From NCBI GenBank assembly GCA_900544025.1, contig UQTM01000012.1, forward strand, positions 1 to 63,040: a stretch of DNA of 63,040 nucleotides, given 5' to 3'. Below the pieces are notes generated by a model. The model worked only from the letters and a program-made list of their open reading frames with translations. It ran no database searches and had not been told where the DNA came from. Source of the DNA: an uncultured Odoribacter sp. Lineage in GTDB: Bacteria; Bacteroidota; Bacteroidia; Bacteroidales; Marinifilaceae. Each line of letters starts with the position of its first letter. The first letter of the stretch is position 1. A program made the position numbers and the translations under genes. Positions 1 through 9,031 of this stretch are shown here, in pieces.

Positions 1-142
1 TATTTGGTATATTTTTTTATTTCAGGCTTTTACATTATATAATTTCTTTTCTTCCCTGCATGTTAAAAGTGGTTATCCTTTTATTAAATTTTTAATCTAA
101 TCATTAACATTTTTCCACCCCTTCCTTGTTGCTTTTTTCTAC

Positions 143-167
143 TTAAAAAAACGTTCGTTTTTTTTAA
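143..167. terminator. A/T-tract dyad, possible terminator of the gene left of the window
   Basis: Bases 143-153 (TTAAAAAAACG) and 156-167 (CGTTTTTTTTAA) are nearly perfect reverse complements around a 2-base centre. The run of eight T makes a factor-independent terminator for a gene lying left of the window plausible. The stem is mostly A-T and the loop is very short, so the call is weak. It could equally be a binding site just upstream of the operon promoter. Confidence 0.3.
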
Positions 168-173
168 TTGTAA

Positions 174-202
174 TTGACTTATTCCCAGTATATGATAAGT
201 CA
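174..202 (+). promoter_or_regulatory. Candidate regulatory/promoter element of the left operon
   Basis: The site reads TTGACTTA, 13 bases, then ATAAGTCA. Bases 175-182 and 195-202 form a perfect 8-base inverted repeat. The same TTGACTTA-N13-ATAAG spacing occurs upstream of the first gene of the paralogous right operon (42471-42498, - strand). Read as a Bacteroidota promoter, TTG lies 19 bases before a TA dinucleotide, the normal -33/-7 spacing, but the -7 box is poor. That would fit a promoter needing an activator such as the HTCS at 21332. Shared spacing is seen; function is inferred. Confidence 0.4.
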
Positions 203-303
203 TTTTGTTTTCGATTTCATTGCTTTGGATCAGGTGCCCAAAGAGAGTTAAAAATATGATTTAGAGACTTAATAACTAAGTATATATAAATAAGAACCAC
301 AAC

Positions 304-2571
304 ATGAAAATCGTACTTCTAATTTTATTTGTGAACTTATTGTTCTTATCGTCGTGTAGTGACGACTGGAACAATCGTATCCCAGAAACCTCGAGTTTGC
401 AGAAAGGTTTTACCAATGAAATTCTGCAAAAACGGGGAAATTTTACCGTTTTTCTGGATGCCATGGAGAAAGCAGGATATGGGGATTTGATCCACGGGAA
501 AGGGTTGTCCACTATTTTTGCTCCTACCGATAACGTTTTCAAGCGTTATCTGAAAAAACATGGTTATGAGAGTATCGATGATATGGACCCGGAGGTGCTG
601 CGCATACTGATCGGGTATCATATTATTAAATATTCTTATAGTATGACTGAGTTTTTGAATTTTCAGCCTACTCAGAACAGCGACCATGTATTACCCGGGG
701 TGTGCTACAAACACCGTACTCAGGTTAGAGATGCCATTTCTACCCGTTTTGACCCGGTTTCCGGCAGAACGTTGAAGATCTTCAACCGTGAAAAGTATCT
801 TCCGGTATTCAATTCCAACATGTTTGTTTCGTTGGGCATCAAAGACCAGGAGAGCGAGTATAAGTATTTCTATCCCCGTAGTAACTGGTATGGGGATGTA
901 GATCGGATCTATCCTGCCAATGCCGGCGTTTCCGAAGCCGCTATCCCGACGGATAACGGTTATTTGTATATCATAGACCAGGTTATCGAGCCTTTGCGCA
1001 CGATCCATCAGGTGATGGAAGATCCCACTCTCGACTATTCGCTGATGTGTGAATTATACGATCGTTTCCCTAATTACAAATACGATGCGGATCTTTCCTC
1101 TAAGTATGCGGAAGCGGGAGACTCTCTGTTTATTTTTTATCACATGAATACGCCGAATTTTGCTTTATTGGATATCGCCAATGAGTGGACGAGCGACCGT
1201 GAGGACTGGAAACTGCTGGGGCGTGACGCTTGTAACGGTTTTGTGCCGAACAACAAGGCTATGGAGGACTTTTTCAAGGAGTATTGGCAAGATCCTTCTT
1301 TAAGCCAGAAATACGAAAGCTACGAAACGATCGACCGATTGGCTTTGTTTTACCTGATCAATAATCATTTTATCCGTTCGCAAGGTCCCACTTTCCCGCA
1401 ACACGTTCGTGAAGGATTGATGAATTCCTGGGGATATCCTTACAATTTCGATGTAGATGTGGATGTGAAGCATCGTGAAGTGTGCGGAAACGGAATAATG
1501 TACGGTATCCAGAAAGTGGAAGTGCCTGCTATTTTCGAAACGGCTACCCGTCCTGCTTTTCAAAGTCCTAAATACAGGCTGTTTTCCTACATGTTGATGA
1601 AAGCGGGAATGTTGTCGCTGATTGCCAATAAGGAGAGGAAAGTTACCTTATTCCTGCCGTCCGATGCTGCACTTGCCGCTTCGGGCTATGCCCTGTCGGA
1701 AGATCCTTCCGGGAATTTAAGTAATTACCAGATTTTAAAGGATGGGAAGAAAATTTCGGTGAAAGATATGGAGACCATTATCCGTTATCACCTCATCTCG
1801 GAAGTCGTTCCGTTGGAAGCGATTACGGAGGACGATCAAAACTGGTATGAAACCGACCGGGAATCTTCGTTCCTGCGTTTGGGGCAAAACCGTATCGTCC
1901 TTGAAAACGATAAGGCGGTACAGTTGGGTATAGACGAATTTAATACCGACGGAAAGTGGGGAACCTGGCGGGCTTATGAGGTGAAAAAATTATTTGAAAC
2001 CGCCATTTTAAATATCACCGAGGAAATGGAACCGCTCGGAGGCGGACAGCATCCGGAATGGAAACCGTGGATTTTGAATTGGAAAAACAACATCGTAAAG
2101 AAAACGGAATATTGGCCGAACGACAAAGATAATTTAACTCCGTTTGCCAGTTCCCGCGGGATTCTTTTCTGTACACACGATGATTGGGCGAAACCGGGAC
2201 AAAACGGAGTGCCTAAAGTGAAGAGCTCTTCCGATAAAACCCAAAATAAAGAGCTTACCGCCTGGTTCGGTAAACACATGATCGCCCGGAAAGATAATAA
2301 GACCTTAAATATTCTTGATTTCATCAGAGGAACGGTTGAAAATACGGAATTCCAGACTGTGACAGAAGACTTCTCGATCAAGATTCTGAAATGCGAGCCG
2401 ATAGAAGATAAGGATTTCGGTCCGTTTAAGCTGACGATTCAGTTACCGGAATCGGAGAACAACCGGGTTGTAAACGCTTACGGGCCGCAGTTTGCCAGAG
2501 AGTGTTTGTTCTATATCCTGGAAACGGTGGACGACTGTTTTGTCGCAGAGAAAGACGACGAGGAAAATTAA
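304..2571 (+). CDS. Multi-domain fasciclin (FAS1) surface lipoprotein
   Basis: The 755-residue protein begins with a lipoprotein signal peptide ending in a lipobox with Cys18, followed by SDDW. Acidic residues just after the Cys resemble the Bacteroidota lipoprotein export signal, so surface exposure is likely. The body holds about three FAS1-like units. The first (about 35-230) has the signature APTDNVFKRYLKKHG and ends in a YLYIIDQVIEP strand. The second ends near GIMYGIQKVEVP. The third begins near KYRLFSYMLMKAGM. FAS1 domains mediate adhesion or ligand binding. It is first in the operon, 12 bases before the SusC gene, a place often taken by a surface substrate-binding protein. Its counterpart in the right locus is the 733-residue protein at 40228-42429. 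The ligand is unknown. Confidence 0.85.
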   Translation: MKIVLLILFVNLLFLSSCSDDWNNRIPETSSLQKGFTNEILQKRGNFTVFLDAMEKAGYGDLIHGKGLSTIFAPTDNVFKRYLKKHGYESIDDMDPEVLRILIGYHIIKYSYSMTEFLNFQPTQNSDHVLPGVCYKHRTQVRDAISTRFDPVSGRTLKIFNREKYLPVFNSNMFVSLGIKDQESEYKYFYPRSNWYGDVDRIYPANAGVSEAAIPTDNGYLYIIDQVIEPLRTIHQVMEDPTLDYSLMCELYDRFPNYKYDADLSSKYAEAGDSLFIFYHMNTPNFALLDIANEWTSDREDWKLLGRDACNGFVPNNKAMEDFFKEYWQDPSLSQKYESYETIDRLALFYLINNHFIRSQGPTFPQHVREGLMNSWGYPYNFDVDVDVKHREVCGNGIMYGIQKVEVPAIFETATRPAFQSPKYRLFSYMLMKAGMLSLIANKERKVTLFLPSDAALAASGYALSEDPSGNLSNYQILKDGKKISVKDMETIIRYHLISEVVPLEAITEDDQNWYETDRESSFLRLGQNRIVLENDKAVQLGIDEFNTDGKWGTWRAYEVKKLFETAILNITEEMEPLGGGQHPEWKPWILNWKNNIVKKTEYWPNDKDNLTPFASSRGILFCTHDDWAKPGQNGVPKVKSSSDKTQNKELTAWFGKHMIARKDNKTLNILDFIRGTVENTEFQTVTEDFSIKILKCEPIEDKDFGPFKLTIQLPESENNRVVNAYGPQFARECLFYILETVDDCFVAEKDDEEN

Positions 2572-2583
2572 GTAAAATAAATA

Positions 2584-5500
2584 ATGATGAATATGAATCT
2601 GATGAAACATATTGTGTTAATCATAGGGCTTACCCTGGCCGCTCTGTCCGTGCAGGCACAAAGTAACATCGTGAGGGGTACGGTCCGAGATGCAAAAGAA
2701 ACACTGATCGGTGTAAATGTTGTAGTCATGAACAAGGATAACCGTGTATATACGGGTATCAGTACCGATATGAACGGTGGCTACATGTTAAAGATTCCGG
2801 CAGACTTAAAAGATAATCTTTACATCACTTTTTCGTTTATCGGCTATAAGACGAAAAAGGTAGAATATAAGGGGCAAAAGGTGATAGACGTCACCCTGGA
2901 AGCCGATGCACAGCTGATCGACGAAGTCGTGGTGACAGGAACGGCATCCCGTAACTCGATGGGGGTTTCCTATAAAAACCTTACGGCATCCGTTCAGCGT
3001 ATGGAAATGAAAGATGTGGAAGAATTACCCGTAACCTCATTGGGCGAAGCATTGCAGGGGAAAATGGCGAACGTGGATATCGTATCTTCTTCCGGCGCTC
3101 CGGGTAGCGGTATGTCGATCCGTATTCGCGGTATCAGTTCTTTGTCCACCTCTTCCGAGCCTTTGATCGTATTGGACGGTATTCCTTACGAAACGGAAAT
3201 CAGTTCCGATTTCGACTTCGCTACGGCGAATGAAGAGGATTTAAGCGGTTTGGTGAATCTTTCCCCGACCGATATTGCGATGATCGAGGTATTGAAGGAT
3301 GCGGCAGCCACTGCCGTGTGGGGATCGAAAGGGGCGAACGGTGTACTGTTGATCACGACCCGTCAGGGTACGGTAGGTAAAATGACCGTGACCGTCAATC
3401 AGAAAATCAATGTCAATTTCGAGCCGAAGGCTATCAAGCAACTGAACGGGAACCAGTATATTTCTTTGATGCATGACGAATTGTGGAATAACGGTCTGGA
3501 GACGTCATTGTCGTTCGGTATTGCTTCGGATTTGACGAATCCGCAAATCAATTTCGATCCCAATTATCAGTATTGGAGGGAATTTAACCAGAATACCGAC
3601 TGGCTTTCGGAAATTACCCGGAATACGGTGGTGAGCGAAACCAATGTATCGATGTCCGGTGGCGGCGACCGGGCGACTTACCGTTTTTCTGCCGGATACC
3701 TGACCGAGTTGGGAACTACGATCGGTACAGGATTTAAGCGATTGAATGCGCGTTTGAATCTGAATTATAAATTCTCTAATAAATTCCGGATCACCACGGG
3801 TATGGCCTTTTCGCAGGGGAATAGGGATAATAACTATTCCAATCCCAGGGATGTCGCCATGAATAAGATGCCGAATCAAAGCCCGTATGTGATGGAGCTC
3901 GACGGCGTAACGCGTACGAATGTGTATTTCACCCCTTACGAAACCTTGCAGGGGAAATACAGCAGCACTTACAATCCGGTGGCTATGGCACGCGAATCCG
4001 TGAACAACACCCTGTCGAGAGACATTAACCTGAATATGGATTTATTGTATGATATTATTCCTCAATTGCGTTATACCGGGACTTTAGGATTCAATATCAG
4101 TACTTCTACCGGAAACCGGTTTTTACCGCAATCGGTGACCGGAGTCCGGAAGACAGACGAGAATTACAACCGTTCCGAAACGTCCGCTTACGACGGGACT
4201 TCGTTGTATATTAAAAATCAGCTGACCTATATCAAAACCTTTAAGTCGGTACATACGATTACGGCTACTGCCTTATTGGACATTAACGCCCGCAACTCCG
4301 CCAGCCGCGCGACAAGCGTTTCGGGAGGCGGTAGCCCTGAAATATCGGCTCCTACGGCCGGAGGAATTATCCGGGGTTTCAGTTCGTCCTCTTCCCGTAC
4401 CAGGGATTTCGGTGTGGTGGGCAATCTGCACTATTCTTACGATAACCGGTATATGGCGGCTGTGTCTTACCGCTATGGAGCTAATTCTACGATGAATAAA
4501 GAGAACCGTTGGGCGGGGTTTCCCAGTGTGTCGCTGGCGTGGCGTTTAGAGAACGAACGATTCATGGAGCCGACGGCTCATTGGTTGTATGGCTGTAAAT
4601 TGCGTGCCAGCTGGGGATTGAACGGTAGAGCTCCCGGAGGTAATTTCCCGTCGGCAGGCCGTTTCTCTACGGAAGCTAATTACGGCAGTGAAGGATCGGT
4701 GGGGCCGAGCACCATGCAATTAACCAACCTGAAATGGGAAATGGTGCGGAAAACCAATGTCGGTATCGACCTGTCGTTTTTCAATGAATTGGTGTATATC
4801 AATTTCGACTGGTATAAGAACCTGACGACCGATTTGTTGCAGCGTAACGTGAAAGTTCCGGGACATACCGGATTCGGCAGTATCTCTTATTTCAATTCCG
4901 GAAAGATGAGTAACGAAGGCTGGGAATTTATCGGAGGTTTGAACGATGTGTTGCCCTCGAAGGATTTTTCCCTGACATTCAATTTCAATATTTCTTCGAA
5001 TAAAAACGTGCTGGTGGAGCTGCCGGATAACGTAAATTATATGCAGTATAAAGATAAGGCGACCAATGGAGAATATGCACAGAGTGTAGAGGAAGGCCAT
5101 CCGTTGGGATCGTTCTACGGCTTTAGATCGTTAGGCGTTTACAAGGATAAAAACTCGGTATATGCCCGGGATGTGAACGGTAATATCCAGAACGACATAG
5201 CCGGGAATCCGGTACACATGCGCCACGAGGAAAGAGAAGTGTCGCCCGGAGACGCTATTTATCAGGATGTGAATAATGACGGTGTGATCAATAAATACGA
5301 CATCGTTTATATCGGCAACAGCATGCCGAAATTCACCGGAGGTTTCGGTATTAATTTCGGTTACAAGGGATTGCGTTTAACCACCTTTTTCCACATGCGT
5401 CTGAAATACGATATCATCAACCGGGCGAGGATGTATTCCGAGAGTATGTATAACTACAACAATCAGAGTGTGTCTGTACTGAACCGCTGGAGATACGAGG

Positions 5501-5838
5501 GCGACGAAACCAATATTCCGAAAGCTCTTTCCGGCAGGGGATATAACTGGCTGGGGTCCGATCGGTTTGTGGAGGACGGTAGTTTCTTCCGTCTGAAGCA
5601 ATTGACTCTTTCTTATAATTTACCGAAGCAATGGCTGGCCAAATCCGGTATTTCCAAATTAAGCGTATTTGCTACCGGGCAGGATTTATTTACCTGGACC
5701 AAGTATTCGGGACAAGATCCCGAGGTGAACATCAACGGCGGTCTCGATGCGAACGGTACTTTCCAGTTGATGGGGGTAGATGATGCAAGAACACCGCGTG
5801 CACGAAAGATTTCGCTGGGATTGACATTGGAATTTTAA
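2584..5838 (+). CDS. SusC/RagA-family TonB-dependent outer-membrane transporter (canonical type)
   Basis: The 1084-residue protein has a signal peptide ending near AQA/Q, then a carboxypeptidase-D regulatory-like domain (about 27-110) and a TonB box DEVVVTG at 113-119. The plug domain follows, with the motifs IRIRGISSLS, PLIVLDGIPYE and VLKDAAATAVWGSKGANGV. The 22-strand barrel ends in a terminal strand closing with LGLTLEF. Such proteins form the barrel of a pedal-bin importer with the SusD lid encoded 7 bases downstream, and move oligosaccharides or peptides across the outer membrane using TonB energy. It is closely related to the SusC at 36963-40208, sharing FDFATANEED in the plug. The substrate cannot be read from sequence; a glycopeptide is inferred from the M60 peptidase in the operon. 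Confidence 0.95.
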   Translation: MMNMNLMKHIVLIIGLTLAALSVQAQSNIVRGTVRDAKETLIGVNVVVMNKDNRVYTGISTDMNGGYMLKIPADLKDNLYITFSFIGYKTKKVEYKGQKVIDVTLEADAQLIDEVVVTGTASRNSMGVSYKNLTASVQRMEMKDVEELPVTSLGEALQGKMANVDIVSSSGAPGSGMSIRIRGISSLSTSSEPLIVLDGIPYETEISSDFDFATANEEDLSGLVNLSPTDIAMIEVLKDAAATAVWGSKGANGVLLITTRQGTVGKMTVTVNQKINVNFEPKAIKQLNGNQYISLMHDELWNNGLETSLSFGIASDLTNPQINFDPNYQYWREFNQNTDWLSEITRNTVVSETNVSMSGGGDRATYRFSAGYLTELGTTIGTGFKRLNARLNLNYKFSNKFRITTGMAFSQGNRDNNYSNPRDVAMNKMPNQSPYVMELDGVTRTNVYFTPYETLQGKYSSTYNPVAMARESVNNTLSRDINLNMDLLYDIIPQLRYTGTLGFNISTSTGNRFLPQSVTGVRKTDENYNRSETSAYDGTSLYIKNQLTYIKTFKSVHTITATALLDINARNSASRATSVSGGGSPEISAPTAGGIIRGFSSSSSRTRDFGVVGNLHYSYDNRYMAAVSYRYGANSTMNKENRWAGFPSVSLAWRLENERFMEPTAHWLYGCKLRASWGLNGRAPGGNFPSAGRFSTEANYGSEGSVGPSTMQLTNLKWEMVRKTNVGIDLSFFNELVYINFDWYKNLTTDLLQRNVKVPGHTGFGSISYFNSGKMSNEGWEFIGGLNDVLPSKDFSLTFNFNISSNKNVLVELPDNVNYMQYKDKATNGEYAQSVEEGHPLGSFYGFRSLGVYKDKNSVYARDVNGNIQNDIAGNPVHMRHEEREVSPGDAIYQDVNNDGVINKYDIVYIGNSMPKFTGGFGINFGYKGLRLTTFFHMRLKYDIINRARMYSESMYNYNNQSVSVLNRWRYEGDETNIPKALSGRGYNWLGSDRFVEDGSFFRLKQLTLSYNLPKQWLAKSGISKLSVFATGQDLFTWTKYSGQDPEVNINGGLDANGTFQLMGVDDARTPRARKISLGLTLEF

Positions 5839-5845
5839 AAAGGAT

Positions 5846-7390
5846 ATGAATATGAGATATACCGTAATTATAATATTGGTCGCGCTTTTAAGTGGAAGTT
5901 GCGACAATTGGCTGAACCTGGAGCCGGAAAACGAAAGGTTGAGCATGGACTACTGGACAAAGAAAGAGGATGTTCACAATACGATCATGTCTGCTTATGT
6001 CCGTTTGCGCGATTGCCAGACGAAGATGTTACAATGGGGAGAATTGAGGGCGGATGTGTTAGAGATCAAAAACTCAAACAGTACGGAGGAAATAGAAAAA
6101 ATCAATAAGCAAAATATTACGTCTGAAAATTCCGTTGTAGAATGGACGCAGTTTTATAAGGTGATCAATTCCGCCAATGCCGTGATTAAGTACGCTCCGG
6201 TGGTATTGACCAGAGACCCTTTGTTTACGGAAGAAGAGATGGACCAATACATTGCAGAGGCGAAAGTGATCCGTAGCCTGGCTTATTTTTATTTAGTCAA
6301 ATCTTTCCGGGAAGTGCCTTTGATCACAGAGCCTTACCTGACCGATGCCCAGGATATTTTACAGCCGAAGGTTGCAGAAGGAGTCATCCTCGATCGTTTG
6401 ATCCTCGACCTGAAGTGGTCGTTGAAGCGGGTTCCTGTGACCTATGCTTCGACAGGATCGTCTTTGGCCTGGGAAAACAAGGGGAGAATGACCCGTTGGG
6501 CCGCCCAAACCCTTTTAGCCGATATTTATTTGTGGAGTGAGAAATACAGGGAATGCGCGGATGCCTGCCAGTTGATTATCGACAGTAAACGCTATCGTTT
6601 GGTGGGTAACGAACAGGAGGAAGAAGACGAGGACGAAACGACCGAGCAGGAAAGTTGGTTTTCTATTTTCTATCCGGGATTGAGTGAAGAATCGATTTTC
6701 GAAATTTATTACGACCATGCCAACAATCAGCGCAATAGCTTGTTCGGCTGGTTTCAGAAAGACGGTACTTACCTGCTGCCTCAGCGTATTATCGATGAAT
6801 TTGAGTACGATAACGCCATAACGGATCTACGGGCGCAGAACAAAACTTATTATAAACAGGATTCCTGGTTGGGCGTGTGGAAGTATGTAGGGGCTTCGAC
6901 GGACGGAACCACGAAGCGAAGTGGAGACAAACAATCGCCGAACTGGATTGTTTACCGGTATCCCGAAGTGCTGTTGATGCAGGCCGAGGCTTATGCCATG
7001 CTGGACGGGGGTACGGTAGAAAGCAATAAAGTTGCGGCAGTGAGAGCATTGAATGTGGTGAAGACCAGAGCCGGAGTACCTGCCATAGATGTGGACGTCG
7101 CTGCACAGATGTCGGAAGCGTCGCTGATGGATGAAATATTGAAGGAACGGAAGAAGGAATTTGTCGGAGAAGGGAAGCGTTGGTTCGATTTGGTACGCTT
7201 TGCCAAAAAAGACGGTTTTTCCAAATATAAAAAATCGGTGATCGATATTTTGCTGGAAAATGTGCCGATGAACGAAAGAACCATTTACGAAACCAAGTTA
7301 TCGAACGAATGGAGTTTCTATTTCCCGATACACAAGGATGAGATAGACATCAGCAAGGGAGTGTTGAAACAAAATCCTGTTTACCAATAA
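5846..7390 (+). CDS. SusD/RagB-family surface lipoprotein
   Basis: The 514-residue protein has a lipobox with Cys19 (LLSGSC) followed by DNWLNLEPEN, the usual SusD start. It has the long helical SusD/RagB body, with SANAVIKYAP near the first helical repeats and RWFDLVRFAKK near the C-terminus. It ends in EIDISKGVLKQNPVYQ, typical of the family. It should act as the substrate-capturing lid of the SusC encoded just upstream. An acidic stretch rich in Glu/Asp lies near residues 254-268. The counterpart in the right locus is the 494-residue protein at 35467-36951, with which it shares LRGD/LRAD and RWFD motifs. Confidence 0.95.
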   Translation: MNMRYTVIIILVALLSGSCDNWLNLEPENERLSMDYWTKKEDVHNTIMSAYVRLRDCQTKMLQWGELRADVLEIKNSNSTEEIEKINKQNITSENSVVEWTQFYKVINSANAVIKYAPVVLTRDPLFTEEEMDQYIAEAKVIRSLAYFYLVKSFREVPLITEPYLTDAQDILQPKVAEGVILDRLILDLKWSLKRVPVTYASTGSSLAWENKGRMTRWAAQTLLADIYLWSEKYRECADACQLIIDSKRYRLVGNEQEEEDEDETTEQESWFSIFYPGLSEESIFEIYYDHANNQRNSLFGWFQKDGTYLLPQRIIDEFEYDNAITDLRAQNKTYYKQDSWLGVWKYVGASTDGTTKRSGDKQSPNWIVYRYPEVLLMQAEAYAMLDGGTVESNKVAAVRALNVVKTRAGVPAIDVDVAAQMSEASLMDEILKERKKEFVGEGKRWFDLVRFAKKDGFSKYKKSVIDILLENVPMNERTIYETKLSNEWSFYFPIHKDEIDISKGVLKQNPVYQ

Positions 7391-7402
7391 AATAGATCTA
7401 CG

Positions 7403-9025
7403 ATGAAAAGAGTTATATTAATGATATTTTCCCTTTGTCTTACGGTTTCTGCCTGTAAGGACGAGGATATGAACAAAAGTTTTATGCCTTTCGACGATCT
7501 TTCCGCTTTGATGTATTTCCAGCAAAGCGAAGAATATTCGGACTGGTATAAAATGATGGAAATTTCAGGGTTGGCAGGTGCCTATAATTTCAGTACGACA
7601 CCGTTTACTTTTTTTACTGTGAAGAATAGTGTGCTTGCCGCATACCTGAAAGAAAAATACGGTTACGACCGGGTGGACCAACTGACACAGGCACAGGCTG
7701 CCGAGTTGGTGAAATACCATACCGTTCCGAACAAGGCTTATGAATTTACGGCATTTCGCGACGGTAAACTGGCCGATTCCACTTCTTCGGGCGATTATCT
7801 GTCTTGCCTGTTCGTTTCAGGAGACGATGGGGGAATTTTTATAAACCGGGTTTGCCGGATCATCAAGTGGGATATCGAATTGGTGAATGGAATGGTTCAC
7901 GAACTGGACAATGTGATCGATCCGGTGATGTACACGCATTACGATTTTCTGGCGCAGGATTCCCGTTATTCTATTCTGAAAGCAGCGATAGACATTACCG
8001 GAACAGATAGCCTTTTCACCCAATTGAATGTGAAAGATTTGCCTTTGAAATGCCGCCGCACCATGTTCGTCACTCCCGACAGCGTTTTCGAGCGGGAAGG
8101 AATCCATAACCTGGAAGACCTGATTCAGGAAATATCTCCGAACGATGCAAACTACACGAACGAGGGCAACCCTCTGAATATGTATGTACGTTATCGTTTG
8201 ATCGACGGGGATTATACGACGAAAGAACTGGGTGAGATGATGGAATATAAGGTGGTGACCGGAATCAGTAGCACCCGTTTGCCGATGGTGGATAAGGACG
8301 GGGAAGGTTTTACGCTGCCGACTTTGGCTACGAACAAGCTGATCCAGATACAGAATAAATCCCTGAAATACGTTTTCAACAAGGAGATGGAATTTATCGG
8401 GGAACGGCAGAATTTGCAGGTTCGAAATGGTTTTGTGCACGAGGTGAACGGTATTATGAAAATCTTCGAACCTAAAAATGTCCTGACTATTTTCGAGCCT
8501 ACCGAATTGATTAATTTTCAGATTATCAAGGAATACCGGAATCAGGAGATTCAGAGTACGACGATCTCGATGGAAGCTAAAGATTTTAAACCCAACCTTA
8601 CCTGGAAATCTACTCCGGCGAGTAAGTTGGGGGCGGTAGGGTATATTGCTTTCCCGAAGGGTTCCTATAACCTGATTACCGGCCAGTTTCTGTACGCCGA
8701 TTGTTTATATGCAGACCTCGGCCCGGTAGGTGAAGTAACGGTGGTTACCCGCCCGATTCCGGCAGGAACTTATAATATACGGTTTATTTTCATGCGGACG
8801 AAACGTGTAGGAGGAATTTTCCAGCCGTTCCTCGACGGAGAGAAGAACGGAGCGCCTGAATTGTCTGCTTATGATGCCGAATGGGATAGCTGGCCTTATC
8901 CGATGGACGATCAGGTGTGGGAGAAAGTGACTTTTGATGAAACGATGCCTCATACCATCACCTTGAAAGTGACAAAGCCCGGAGAATTACGTTGGGATTT
9001 GGTGAGATTTGAACCTGTAAAATAA
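7403..9025 (+). CDS. FAS1 lipoprotein with a C-terminal beta-sandwich-like domain
   Basis: The 540-residue protein has a lipobox with Cys18 (VSAC) followed by KDED, a strong acidic surface-export-like signal. Two FAS1-like units end in GMVHELDNVIDP and GFVHEVNGIMKIFEP. The last 170 or so residues form a separate domain of alternating strands, including PAGTYNIRFIFMRTKR, a FLDGEKNGAP turn and a closing LRWDLVRFEPVK strand. This tail resembles carbohydrate-binding jelly-roll modules, but I cannot assign a family. The right-locus counterpart at 33859-35445 has the same tail with a FFDGEKAGSP turn and ends MFEPIK. It lies 12 bases after SusD and 6 bases before the next FAS1 gene, in one operon. 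Confidence 0.85.
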   Translation: MKRVILMIFSLCLTVSACKDEDMNKSFMPFDDLSALMYFQQSEEYSDWYKMMEISGLAGAYNFSTTPFTFFTVKNSVLAAYLKEKYGYDRVDQLTQAQAAELVKYHTVPNKAYEFTAFRDGKLADSTSSGDYLSCLFVSGDDGGIFINRVCRIIKWDIELVNGMVHELDNVIDPVMYTHYDFLAQDSRYSILKAAIDITGTDSLFTQLNVKDLPLKCRRTMFVTPDSVFEREGIHNLEDLIQEISPNDANYTNEGNPLNMYVRYRLIDGDYTTKELGEMMEYKVVTGISSTRLPMVDKDGEGFTLPTLATNKLIQIQNKSLKYVFNKEMEFIGERQNLQVRNGFVHEVNGIMKIFEPKNVLTIFEPTELINFQIIKEYRNQEIQSTTISMEAKDFKPNLTWKSTPASKLGAVGYIAFPKGSYNLITGQFLYADCLYADLGPVGEVTVVTRPIPAGTYNIRFIFMRTKRVGGIFQPFLDGEKNGAPELSAYDAEWDSWPYPMDDQVWEKVTFDETMPHTITLKVTKPGELRWDLVRFEPVK

Positions 9026-9031
9026 TTTGTT

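Larger units (their letters stand above)
1..303. other. Intergenic region upstream of the left FAS1/SusCD operon
   Basis: This AT-rich stretch has no open frame that looks like a gene. It holds an A/T-tract dyad at 143-167 and the element TTGACTTA-N13-ATAAG at 174-199, both listed separately. The leader between that element and the first ATG (304) is about 100 bases and holds nothing I can identify. I could not find a full TTG-N19-TAnnTTTG promoter here. A TTGCTTTG at 220-227 resembles the -7 box but has no -33 box at the right distance. Confidence 0.7.
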
